The notes beneath the pieces were generated by a model. That model saw only the letters and a list, made by a program, of their open reading frames with translations, did no database searches and was not told the DNA's origin. Below, piece after piece: positions 26,036-33,716 of a stretch of DNA of 64,000 bases (the stretch's first letter is position 1; every line of letters starts with the position of its first letter). The DNA lies in NCBI RefSeq assembly GCF_015163075.1, contig NZ_JADDXU010000001.1, positions 186,001 to 250,000 of the forward strand, in the 5' to 3' direction. The stretch is from Streptomyces justiciae. Lineage in GTDB: Bacteria; Actinomycetota; Actinomycetes; Streptomycetales; Streptomycetaceae. A program made the translations under genes and the position numbers.

Positions 26036-26503
26036 CTAACGCGAGGCTTCAAGGGGTTGTGTTCTTCTGGCTGCGACCGCCTCGCAGACCTTGAGCGAGC
26101 ACTCTTCCGCCGACTCGTGTTCCCAGAAGCGGAGTACGAGCCACCCCGCCTCCTTGAGCTGTTGATCTGTGTCGCGATCACGCGCCACGTTGCGCAGTAC
26201 CTTCTCAGACCAATAGCCAGGATTCGTCTTCGGCGGTACGTAGTGCTCGGGGCAACCATGCCAGTAGCAGCCGTCGATGAAGACGGCCACTTTAGCCGGA
26301 CGGAACACCATGTCTGCTGTCCGGCGGAGGCCTGGCAGAGGGCGCGCGGCCACGCGGTAGCGAAGTCCTTGGGCATGAACTAGCCGTCGGATCAGCTTCT
26401 CGGGCTTTGTGTCACGGCTGCGGATCGCCTGCATGTTGCGACGACGGGCCGCGGACGAGGCCCAGGAACCTTCTGGTGCTTCCCACTCGGGATCTTCGGA
26501 CAC
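26036..26503 (-). CDS. vsr: Very-short-patch-repair (Vsr) type endonuclease
   Basis: This 155-residue protein matches Vsr along most of its length: RRRNMQAIRSRDTKPE, the metal-binding Asp64 (TADMVF), the zinc/active-site region FIDGCYWHGCPEH (His82, His87) and LRFWEHE. Vsr nicks next to T:G mismatches made by deamination of 5-methylcytosine and so prevents C-to-T mutation at methylated sites. Its presence fits the C5 methyltransferase at 17324. The gene lies 212 bases upstream of the DUF262 start on the same strand. In actinobacteria Vsr-like proteins may also act as restriction nucleases. Confidence 0.9.
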   Translation of the reverse strand: MSEDPEWEAPEGSWASSAARRRNMQAIRSRDTKPEKLIRRLVHAQGLRYRVAARPLPGLRRTADMVFRPAKVAVFIDGCYWHGCPEHYVPPKTNPGYWSEKVLRNVARDRDTDQQLKEAGWLVLRFWEHESAEECSLKVCEAVAARRTQPLEASR

Positions 26504-26626
26504 ATCGTTGAGCGTAGTACCGGTGGGGAGTCTCGGGTACGTGGGTCCTGTCTGGCTCTGAGGGGAGTACTGGCGCGACAGGCTTGAAGGACCCTAGGCG
26601 GGCCTCTCCTTTGCGTGGTTGCCGTT

Positions 26627-26762
26627 GGGCCGCCCGCTTCTTTTCAGTGTCGTGCTTCCACGGCCCGCCTCAAGGGCGCTTCGCGTCGCCTTCGGCGATG
26701 GCCCTTCGGGCCACCCTTGACCCGGGCCGCTCCAGCACGGGTTAGAAGCGCGCGGGCGGCCC
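26627..26762. repeat. 136-bp nested palindromic element
   Basis: Outer arms GGGCCGCCCGC (26627-26637) and GCGGGCGGCCC (26752-26762) enclose further nested arms: CGGCCCGCCTCAAGGG pairs with CCCTTGACCCGGGCCG with two mismatches, and inside are the small hairpins GCCTTCGGC and GGCCCTTCGGGCC. The whole could fold as one long stem with side hairpins, like a MITE, a cruciform or a structured RNA. It lies in the 500-bp gap between vsr and the DUF222 gene, which otherwise shows no gene. Confidence 0.65.
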
Positions 26763-27010
26763 GGAAAGACGGGTGGCCGAGGTTAGTCGGCGAGTGCTGT
26801 CGGCTGGGCAGTTGGCCGGTGTTGGGCGGGCGCGGGGGCGTCTCGCCTGCACGCCGGGTGGGTTTGGCGGCTTGCGGGTTGGTGGGTGGGCGCGCTGGCG
26901 GGGTGGGGGCACGCCGGGTGAGGCTCGGCGACCGCGAGTAGGTGTTCGGCGGTGGTTCACTCGTTCGAGTGGCTGCTCTGACCTGGTGTTATCACTCTGT
27001 GTGAGCGACA

Positions 27011-28489
27011 ATGGGGATGTCAGCCTGCTCGGGGGAGCGGGCGTTGCGGCGCGGTGTCGGGATGGGGGTGAGTGCCGTGGCTGAGGTGGAGTTGGTGGCT
27101 CTTGGGGGTGTGGAGGGTGGGGGAGGTGTTCGCCGTTCGGGGGTGGCTGCCGGGCCTCTTGATGAATGGGTTGCTTCGCTTCGGGAGCGGTCGCCCAGTG
27201 CGGTGACTGCTGGTGAGCTTGGTGCTCTTGAGCCGGAGCTGATGACGGCGCGCGGGCGTATTGATGCGCTTGTGGTGTTGGAGCAGCATCTGGCGTGGTT
27301 GCAGGCCAAGCAGGTGGAGGTGTTGGCGGCTGTTGCCGCGCATACGGAGACTCCCGAGGCCGTCATCGTTGAGGCGGGTGGGTGTTTGGAGGACGTCTTT
27401 GCTGCTTCCTGGGACGGGGCCGTAGAAGAGGTGGCCTGCGCCCTGCGGTTGGCCAATCAGACGGCTGCGCAGCGGCTGAAGGTGGCTACGTTGTTGGTGG
27501 GGCGCCATGGGGCGACTTGTCGGCTGCTGGGCGAGGGACAGATCTCCTATGTGCAGGCCATGGCGGTCGCCGAGCAGTTGGAGGTCTTGGACGACGAGGT
27601 GGCTGGGCGGGTTGAGGCCGCCCTCGTCGACAAGATGCCGGGGCAGGCTGCCGGGCAGACTCGGGCCGCGTTGCGTCGGCAGATTCTGCGGGCCGATCCC
27701 AAGGGGGCAGAGCAGAGGCATCGGGCGCGGGCGAGCGAGCGGAGGATTCAGCACTATCCGCAGGATGACGGCATGGCGTTGTTCGGGGCAGTGTTGCCCG
27801 CTCAGCAGGCTGCGCTCATGGAGCAGGCGGTTGACGTGCGGGCCCGGGGCTATGAGGCCGATGGGCGCAGCTTGGAGCAGAAGCGTGTGGATGCTCTGTT
27901 CGATCTTGTGGTCAATCAGCCTGGGGCTTTGCCTTCGGGATCGGCTTCCGAGGCGGCTTCGGTCTCGGGGGACGCTGCGGGTGGGCGGGGTGCTGCGGTG
28001 GTGCAGGTGACCGTTCCCATTGATGTGCTTCTCGGTGCCGATGAGGGGCCCGCGGAGCTCAAGGGGTATGGGCCCATCGGAGCCTCGCAGGCGCGGGAGG
28101 TGGCCTTTGCGCCGGGGACGGTCTGGCGGCGGTTGTTGATCGAGCCGGCGACCGGGTTGCTCGTCAAGACCGATCCCACCACCTATCGACCCACCGCCGA
28201 GACTGAGCGGCAGGTCATCGCCCGGGATCAGTACTGTGCGTTTCCCAGCTGCCGTATGCCTGCTCATCGGTGCGATCTGGATCATGTGGAGCCGTTCGAC
28301 CATCGGAACCCCGGGCGGGGTGGTCAGACGACGCCGGACAATCTGCAGCCGTTGTGCCGTCGACATCATCGGCTCAAGACACATCACCCGGGGTGGAAGG
28401 TCACCCGGGATCCCCACACCGGCGTTGCCACCTGGACCGCGCCGACCGGACATACGTACACCAATGCTCCGCCCGTCTATCGGGAGTGA
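27011..28489 (+). CDS. DUF222 / HNH endonuclease (13E12-repeat-like family)
   Basis: This 492-residue protein has an N-terminal DUF222 region (about 60-330; AQRLKVATLLVGRH and LRRQILRADP are typical) and a C-terminal HNH domain (about 400-450). That domain has Cys pair YCAFPSC, the CDLDHVEPF His motif, TTPDNLQPLCRRHHRLKTH and then HPGWKV. All HNH residues appear intact. Actinobacteria carry many such genes; their role is unsettled and they are often linked to mobile DNA. ATG 27011 is used, but ATG 27017 or 27062 is possible since no strong ribosome site is visible. A Gly/Ser/Ala linker splits the two domains. Confidence 0.87.
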   Translation: MGMSACSGERALRRGVGMGVSAVAEVELVALGGVEGGGGVRRSGVAAGPLDEWVASLRERSPSAVTAGELGALEPELMTARGRIDALVVLEQHLAWLQAKQVEVLAAVAAHTETPEAVIVEAGGCLEDVFAASWDGAVEEVACALRLANQTAAQRLKVATLLVGRHGATCRLLGEGQISYVQAMAVAEQLEVLDDEVAGRVEAALVDKMPGQAAGQTRAALRRQILRADPKGAEQRHRARASERRIQHYPQDDGMALFGAVLPAQQAALMEQAVDVRARGYEADGRSLEQKRVDALFDLVVNQPGALPSGSASEAASVSGDAAGGRGAAVVQVTVPIDVLLGADEGPAELKGYGPIGASQAREVAFAPGTVWRRLLIEPATGLLVKTDPTTYRPTAETERQVIARDQYCAFPSCRMPAHRCDLDHVEPFDHRNPGRGGQTTPDNLQPLCRRHHRLKTHHPGWKVTRDPHTGVATWTAPTGHTYTNAPPVYRE

Positions 28490-28601
28490 GGTGTCAGTGA
28501 GGGGGCGAGGCGGGGTGGGGCTTCGCCATGTCCTGAGAGCGTCCGCGCGTAGCGAGATCCGGATCTGTATGCAGACACCCTTCCTGGAGTCCGATCAGCC
28601 G

Positions 28602-28931
28602 ATGAACACTTCCCACATGCACGCCGCCGAGATCCGTCTCCCCCTTGCCGAAGTCGTGGCGGTCCTGCAGGACCTGAACGAGTTCGTGGTTTCCCTTGAT
28701 CGGATCGGGTCTCGCCAGGCGTCGGGGACTGCCGATGAGCGCACCGTGGGGGAGTTCGTCGCCGACTGGGATGTTGCTCGGCGGCTGGCTCGGGCGCGAC
28801 GTGTCATCAGCGTTGCGCTGGACGAGCAGTTGAGCGAGGAGGCGAACGCGGAGATTGATGCCCTCTGCGAGCGCGGGCGGTTCTACGGTGAGGGCGGCGG
28901 TCGTGGTGTTGGTGTCGAACCGCGTGAGTAG
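28602..28931 (+). CDS. Small hypothetical protein
   Basis: This 109-residue soluble protein contains ADERTVGEFVADWDVARRLARARRVI and looks mostly helical, with a Gly-rich tail. No family is recognised. ATG 28602 follows a distant GGAG; ATG 28569 in the same frame is an alternative. It sits alone between the DUF222 and TOPRIM genes. Confidence 0.5.
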   Translation: MNTSHMHAAEIRLPLAEVVAVLQDLNEFVVSLDRIGSRQASGTADERTVGEFVADWDVARRLARARRVISVALDEQLSEEANAEIDALCERGRFYGEGGGRGVGVEPRE

Positions 28932-29048
28932 CGCTGAGATGGGCGCTGGTCGCTTCGGCTGCCGCCCGAATGGGCGGATGGGGCTCGGCGGCCTGCGGGC
29001 TGGGGAAATTGCCTCGCTCTGGGGTCGGGGTGGGCTGAGACTCGTCTT

Positions 29049-29675
29049 ATGACTGACATGGGGGCGTTCCGGGACGCGGTCGCCGTATGGGTGGGGGGTG
29101 GTGACGGTGGGGCTGTGCGGGAGTTGGCTGGGCTGTTGCCCGTTCGGGTCGTCGTGCTGCTTGAGGGGCTAAGTGATGTTGCCGCCGTCAATGCCCTCGC
29201 GGAGCGGCGTGGGCGGGACCTGGAGGCCGAAGGTGTCTGTGTGTTGTCCATGGGTGGGGCCATGAATGTGGGGCGCTATGCGGGGCTGCTTGGGCCCTCC
29301 GGGCTGGGGCTTCGGCTTGCGGGGCTGTGTGATGAACGGGAGCGGCCGTACTACCTGCGTGGCTTTGAGCGGGCCGGGGCAGTGGAGCAGGGGATCTTTG
29401 TCTGCGCGGCGGATCTTGAGGATGAGCTCATCCGTGCCTTGGGGGTGGCGCGGGTGGGGGAGCTCGTGAGGGAGGAGGGCGAGCTGCGGGCCCTGGAGAT
29501 CTTTTTGCAGCAGCCTGCGCAGCAGGGGCGGGCTCCGGAGCAGCAGTTCCGGCGTTTTCTCGGTACTAAGAAGGGGCGCAAGATCCGGTACGGGCGCGTT
29601 CTCATCGAGGCGCTCGATGACGATCGGGTGCCCGCTCCGCTCGACGGGTTGCTGGCCAGTCTGGGCAGGTTCTGA
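29049..29675 (+). CDS. TOPRIM-domain protein (OLD-nuclease-like TOPRIM)
   Basis: This 208-residue protein is a stand-alone TOPRIM domain. The N-terminal strand carries Glu39 in VVLLEGLSDVAAVNAL (E-G-x-S-D), followed by VLSMGGAMNVGRYAGLL and the acidic LCDERE (Asp95). The ADLEDELIRALG stretch is typical of the TOPRIM part of OLD-family nucleases, but no ATPase domain is present or encoded next door. Related small proteins are common in Streptomyces; function unknown. The start could be ATG 29049 or 29058. Confidence 0.75.
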   Translation: MTDMGAFRDAVAVWVGGGDGGAVRELAGLLPVRVVVLLEGLSDVAAVNALAERRGRDLEAEGVCVLSMGGAMNVGRYAGLLGPSGLGLRLAGLCDERERPYYLRGFERAGAVEQGIFVCAADLEDELIRALGVARVGELVREEGELRALEIFLQQPAQQGRAPEQQFRRFLGTKKGRKIRYGRVLIEALDDDRVPAPLDGLLASLGRF

Positions 29676-29762
29676 CCTGTGGGTGACGGCCGCCCTCGCC
29701 GTGGCCGTGGTGGCGGACCGTCACCCGGGTCAGATTCCGTTACGTCGATTCCGGCGCGGGCC

Positions 29763-30791
29763 CTATGCCGCTCCCACCCCGTGGCAGTCCCCGTACACCT
29801 GCTCCGACCCGCACCAGCACGCCGCCCCCCGCTGCGGCGGCCACGCCACCGCTCGGCCCCGGGCCGCCAGCGTCGTCGCGTACTGCGGCAGCAGCGCGCT
29901 GTCCGCCGGGGAGGTTCCCTCTGATGCCGCGAAGGCCTCGTAGGAGGGGACCGTGCCCGTGACGATGCCCAGGTTCGGGGTGCCGGAGGCCGCCAGTTCG
30001 CGGAGGGAGGCCTCTATCGTCGCGAGGTGCTCCTCGTGGGAGGGGTACTCCTCCGACAGGGGCGCGTACGCGGTCAGCAGCTCCGTCAGTTCGGCCTTCG
30101 GCCAGTGCAGGACCGCCACCGGGAACGGGCGGGACAGGGCCTCGCGGTAGGCGCCGAGCTCTGCTCGTAGGCGGGAGATCTCCGCCGCGAGTTCCGCCGG
30201 GTTGTCCGAGCCGAGGGACCAGACGCGCTTGGGGTCGTGCAGTTCGTCCAGCGGGACCGGGGACGTGTGGAGGGTGTCCGCCAGTACGTCCCAGTCGTCG
30301 TGCGGGGCGCCCAGCATCCTGCGGACCCGGTGGCGGCCGAAGAGCAGGGGGTGGGTTGAGTACGGGGGCTCCGGCACGTCCGTCAGGAGGAGGCGGGCGC
30401 CCTCCGTGAACGTCTCCTGGGCCTGCTCCAGCTCGTCGTGGGCTTCGAGGGCCTCCGCCACGATCACCCACGGTGCCGGGTCCCGGGGGGACGCCGCGCG
30501 GACGCCGGTAATGATGGCCCTGGCCTCGGCCTCGTGGCCGTACTCCCACAGGTTCGAGGCCTTGAGGGCGCGTACCAGATGCGGGTTCTCCAGCGAGGCG
30601 GACGAGGACAGCAGGCGGTCGTAGAGCGTGGTCGCCGCGGGGCGGTCGCCGGACAGTTCCAGGTGGGCGGCGGCCTGCAGGAGCAGGGGCTCGGCGTCCT
30701 CGGGATACAGGCCGGCGGTTCGCTCCAGGCGTGCCGCTTCGGCGGTGTGGTCGACGTTCTCGGCAGGCGTGTCGGGGCGCATGAGGGACAC
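29763..30791 (-). CDS. TPR-like protein with C-terminal SEC-C zinc motif
   Basis: This protein of about 342 residues has TPR-like helical repeats at about 20-125 (AARLERTAGLYPEDAEPLLLQAAAHL and later), a middle alpha/beta part and a C-terminal SEC-C motif (CWCGSEQVYGDCHG), a SecA-like zinc-binding element. SEC-C domains often mediate protein contacts. The GTG at 30791 and the ATG at 30782 are both possible starts; neither has a strong ribosome site. The gene stands alone. Confidence 0.75.
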   Translation of the reverse strand: MSLMRPDTPAENVDHTAEAARLERTAGLYPEDAEPLLLQAAAHLELSGDRPAATTLYDRLLSSSASLENPHLVRALKASNLWEYGHEAEARAIITGVRAASPRDPAPWVIVAEALEAHDELEQAQETFTEGARLLLTDVPEPPYSTHPLLFGRHRVRRMLGAPHDDWDVLADTLHTSPVPLDELHDPKRVWSLGSDNPAELAAEISRLRAELGAYREALSRPFPVAVLHWPKAELTELLTAYAPLSEEYPSHEEHLATIEASLRELAASGTPNLGIVTGTVPSYEAFAASEGTSPADSALLPQYATTLAARGRAVAWPPQRGAACWCGSEQVYGDCHGVGAA

Positions 30792-30871
30792 CGTACTGCC
30801 GAGCGGTGACGGGGGAGAGATATCTGCAGGCCAGGGCCCGCCCCGGAACCCTGGCCCGCCTCACGCGGTCG

Positions 30872-32344
30872 CTAGATCGTCACCCCGTCGATCTGGATCG
30901 TCTGCACCGCCTTCGCGGCGAAGGGCACGGCCACCGTCTTCCCGCTCAGGTACGTGTTGGAGTACGACGCGTACTTGTCGCCGCCCGTCGTCACCGTGTT
31001 CCAGCGCGGGACCAGGCCGCCCGAGCCGCCCGTCACCGTGGTGAAGCGGGAGAGGTCGAAGGTCAGGGTCTGGGCCGAGGTCGAGGTGTTGAGGGCGACG
31101 ATGACCAGGCGCTTCGCCGTCGCGTCGTACGCCGCCGTCGCATAGCTGACGCCGGTGTCGAGGATCTTCATCCCCGGGCGGATGTGGCGGCTGAACTGGG
31201 CCATCACGTAGTACTTCGTCTGGACCGTCGTCGGCTGCAGGGTGCTCGCGTCGTACGCGATCATCGCCCAGCCGGTGGACGGGTCCATGACCTGCCAGTA
31301 CACCCAGGCCGTCGGGTGCAGCCAGCGGAAGTCGTAGAGGAGGTTGAAGGCCAGGTTGTAGCCGGTGCCGTCGCTGTCGCCGGTCTCCGAGTTCCACAGC
31401 TTCTTGCCGGCGGTCGTGACGACGTCCGTGTAGAGCAGGTCGCGGCGGCCGCCCGAGCCCTGGTAGCCGTGGACGTTGACCTGGTCGACGTAGCCCTTCG
31501 TCGTGGAGCTGAAGGAGTTCCAGGTGGTGCGGGCGAGGTCGTAGCTCGTCTCGTCCGAGGAGGAGATCTTCACGCCGGTGAGGCCCCGGCTGTTCAACTC
31601 GCTGCGCATGTACGGCAGTACGGCCGCCTGGACCGTCGCGTCCATGTGGCAGCCCTCCTGCGTGCCGGTCGCCGTCCACCAGGACGACGAGGGCTCGTTG
31701 AAGGGGTCCACCGTCGCGAAGTTCACGCCCCAGTTGTTCTTGGCGTACAGGGCGACCGAGGCGAGGTGGGAGGCGTGCTGGCGGTAGTTCCAGGACTGGA
31801 GGTTGTTGCCGCCGTCCGAGGCGCCCGAGGGGTTGTGGTTCAGACACATCCACCACATGGGGGAGTTGGCGAAAAGCTCGGTGGTCGCGCCGCGGGCCAC
31901 CGCCTTCGTCAGCATCGCGCGCTGGGTGGCGTCCGCGGTCCAGTCCCAGGCGGAGGATGTGGGACTCTCGTTGTTCCAGTCCTGCCAGTAGCCCTCGATC
32001 TGCTTGAACGCGGGGATGTTGGGGGACGCGACCATCGACGACCCGTTCACCGTGTTCCAGCTGCACGCGCCCAGGTTGTAGCGGGCGATGTTCAGGCCGA
32101 GGCCGGGGAGCGAAGTGCCGCTGTACGTCGTCGACTTGGTGGTGAAGAAGATGTCGGCGAAGTCGTCCCGGGCGCCGAAGACATTGGCCCACCAGGCCAG
32201 CGAGGTGCCCCAGCCCTCCCAAGTGCCGTACGACGTGCCGGGGTTGACGGCGATCGTGGCGTCCGCCCGCGCGGTGCCGGTCGCCAGGGCGCTGCCGAGG
32301 AGGGTTCCTCCCGCGGCTGTCAGCAGCGTTCTGCGTCGGATCAT
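30872..32344 (-). CDS. Secreted GH30 endo-beta-1,6-galactanase-like glycoside hydrolase
   Basis: This 490-residue enzyme has a twin-arginine signal (MIRRRTLL and a hydrophobic stretch to ARA, about residue 27), the GH30-type beginning GTWEGWGTSLAWWANV, the acid/base Glu217 in DPFNEPSSSWW and the nucleophile Glu320 in LWNSETGDSDG. A C-terminal beta-sandwich follows (about 400-490). The sequence resembles GH30 subfamily 5 galactanases acting on arabinogalactan side chains; exact specificity is inference. ATG 32344 opens the signal peptide, and the longer frame upstream is not likely. A LacI-type operator-like palindrome lies 141 bases upstream. Confidence 0.87.
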   Translation of the reverse strand: MIRRRTLLTAAGGTLLGSALATGTARADATIAVNPGTSYGTWEGWGTSLAWWANVFGARDDFADIFFTTKSTTYSGTSLPGLGLNIARYNLGACSWNTVNGSSMVASPNIPAFKQIEGYWQDWNNESPTSSAWDWTADATQRAMLTKAVARGATTELFANSPMWWMCLNHNPSGASDGGNNLQSWNYRQHASHLASVALYAKNNWGVNFATVDPFNEPSSSWWTATGTQEGCHMDATVQAAVLPYMRSELNSRGLTGVKISSSDETSYDLARTTWNSFSSTTKGYVDQVNVHGYQGSGGRRDLLYTDVVTTAGKKLWNSETGDSDGTGYNLAFNLLYDFRWLHPTAWVYWQVMDPSTGWAMIAYDASTLQPTTVQTKYYVMAQFSRHIRPGMKILDTGVSYATAAYDATAKRLVIVALNTSTSAQTLTFDLSRFTTVTGGSGGLVPRWNTVTTGGDKYASYSNTYLSGKTVAVPFAAKAVQTIQIDGVTI

Positions 32345-32484
32345 GGCTGTCTTTCCGCCTCTCCGTGGGGCCGGGTTCCTGCCCCTGAGCAGGAGTTGGC
32401 CTGAAGACGTAGTGGCTCGCACCTCTCGCCCCCCGCGCGCCATCACGAAGCATCAGGGGTGACGTGTGGGGTTGTCGAGAGGTG

Positions 32485-32498
32485 AGACAGCGCTTTCT
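32485..32498. promoter_or_regulatory. LacI-type operator-like palindrome
   Basis: AGACAGCGCTTTCT differs by one base from the perfect palindrome AGAAAGCGCTTTCT and has the central AGCGCT common to LacI/GalR-family operators. It lies in the 310-bp gap between the divergent GH30 and class E sortase genes, 141 bases upstream of the GH30 start. Control of GH30 by a sugar-responsive LacI protein is inferred; no LacI gene is in the window. The rest of the gap shows no other feature. Confidence 0.45.
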
Positions 32499-32654
32499 TT
32501 CTATCGGGCTTTCTATTTCTCCAATGGTTATGACAAGGGGTAGCGGTGGGGGTGAGGTGCCGGTGTGTCTGGTCACTTGCGGGAGCAGCGCCTATCGTGC
32601 GGGCCCGGTCCGGGTCGGGTGGGCGACCGGGCGGGCGAGCGGGCAGGTGGGTGC

Positions 32655-33422
32655 ATGCGCATTCCCGTCGTACGGCACGACACCCGGCGTCGGCGTGCCC
32701 GACGGCGGCGGGCGGTGTGGGCCGGGGGTGAACTCCTCGTCACCGTAGGAGTGGTGCTGCTGCTCCTCGTCGTCCACCAGCTGTGGTGGACCAACCGGGA
32801 GGCGCGGCGCGGCGCCGAGCGGAAGGTGGAGGCGCTGGAACGGGAATGGGGGACCGGGACGCCGACCCCACCTCCCAGCGATGCGCCCGCGGATGAGGCC
32901 GAGGGCTCGGGAGAGCAGCAGACCCCCACGACCCGCCGACAGCCCACCACCCGCCCCCCGCAACCCAGTTGGTCCCAGGCCTACGCCATCCTCACCATCC
33001 CCCGCCTTCACCTCCGCGTCCCCGTCGCCGAGGGTGTCGGCAAGCAGGAGGTGCTCAACAAGGGGTACGTCGGCCACTACCCCGGCACCCAACAGCCGGG
33101 CCAGGCCGGGAACTTCGCGCTCGCGGGGCACCGGAACACGCACGGGGAGCCGTTCCGGTACATCAACCGGCTGGCCAAGGGGGACACGGTCCAGGTGGAG
33201 ACGCGGAGCGCGGTCTACTCGTACGCCGTCGACAAGACCCTCGCCCAGACCTCGGCCCGTGACTCGGGCGTCCTGAACCGTGTCCCGCGCTCCACGGTCC
33301 GTACCGCGTACGGCTACTCCGAACCCGGCTACTACCTCACCCTCACCACCTGCACCCCGGAGTACACGTCCCGGTACCGGCTGGTGGTGTGGGCCAAGCT
33401 GACCTCGATGCGCCCTCGCTGA
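32655..33422 (+). CDS. Class E sortase
   Basis: This 255-residue membrane-anchored cysteine transpeptidase has one N-terminal membrane segment (GGELLVTVGVVLLLLVV, 24-40) after an Arg-rich cytoplasmic start, a Pro/Thr-rich linker and the sortase barrel. Catalytic residues are His159 (LAGHRNTHG), Cys233 (LTTCTPEY) and an Arg in SRYRLVV (240-242). The TLTTC and GYYLTLTTC patterns are typical of class E enzymes, which in Streptomyces recognise LAxTG signals; two such proteins are encoded here (7852 and 39440). ATG 32655 was chosen over the earlier in-frame start. Confidence 0.9.
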   Translation: MRIPVVRHDTRRRRARRRRAVWAGGELLVTVGVVLLLLVVHQLWWTNREARRGAERKVEALEREWGTGTPTPPPSDAPADEAEGSGEQQTPTTRRQPTTRPPQPSWSQAYAILTIPRLHLRVPVAEGVGKQEVLNKGYVGHYPGTQQPGQAGNFALAGHRNTHGEPFRYINRLAKGDTVQVETRSAVYSYAVDKTLAQTSARDSGVLNRVPRSTVRTAYGYSEPGYYLTLTTCTPEYTSRYRLVVWAKLTSMRPR

Positions 33423-33430
33423 CGCGGGCC

Positions 33431-33511
33431 CTACGCCCGCTCCCGCAGCACCCCCAACAACACCGCCGTCACGGCCAGCTCCGCCGACACGACCATCGCG
33501 ATGTCCGTCGT
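33431..33511 (-). pseudogene. 3' remnant of an unidentified gene cut by the IS element
   Basis: On the minus strand about 26 codons ending at TAG (33431-33433) read TDIAMVVSAELAVTAVLLGV, then LRERA, with strong third-position GC and a hydrophobic character like a final membrane helix. The reading stops making sense at about 33511, where the IS-associated sequence begins. The parent family is not recognisable from so short a piece. Confidence 0.4.
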
Positions 33512-33538
33512 AGCGGGGCAAGGAAAGACCAAGCGCCG

Positions 33539-33688
33539 TCAAGGCGATTGATCGTCCCTCTTCACGGTGGTGAGGGCGACCTCAAGCATGTACAGGATCT
33601 CGGAGTTGAGGGACCGCCGATCGGTCTCTGCTTGCGCGACCAGCCGTGCGTGAAGTTCATCAGGGATGCGAACCGTAACTTTGACCAT
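33539..33688 (-). CDS. Tiny Arc/MetJ-type ribbon-helix-helix protein
   Basis: This 49-residue protein begins MVKVTVRIPDELHARLVAQA and continues with an SLNSEILYMLEVAL helix, a complete ribbon-helix-helix fold of the Arc type, so it is probably a DNA-binding repressor dimer. It is shorter than usual gene-calling limits. It reads away from tnpB, with start codons 28 bases apart on opposite strands and a palindrome between them that could be its operator. It probably represses tnpB or itself; this is inference. Confidence 0.72.
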   Translation of the reverse strand: MVKVTVRIPDELHARLVAQAETDRRSLNSEILYMLEVALTTVKRDDQSP

Positions 33689-33716
33689 GCCGCCATCATG
33701 CCACTACAGTGGTGGC

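Noticed and set aside
26504..27010. Small plus-strand frames at 26615 and 26773
   Set aside because: They cross the palindromic element, have no ribosome site and no coding bias.
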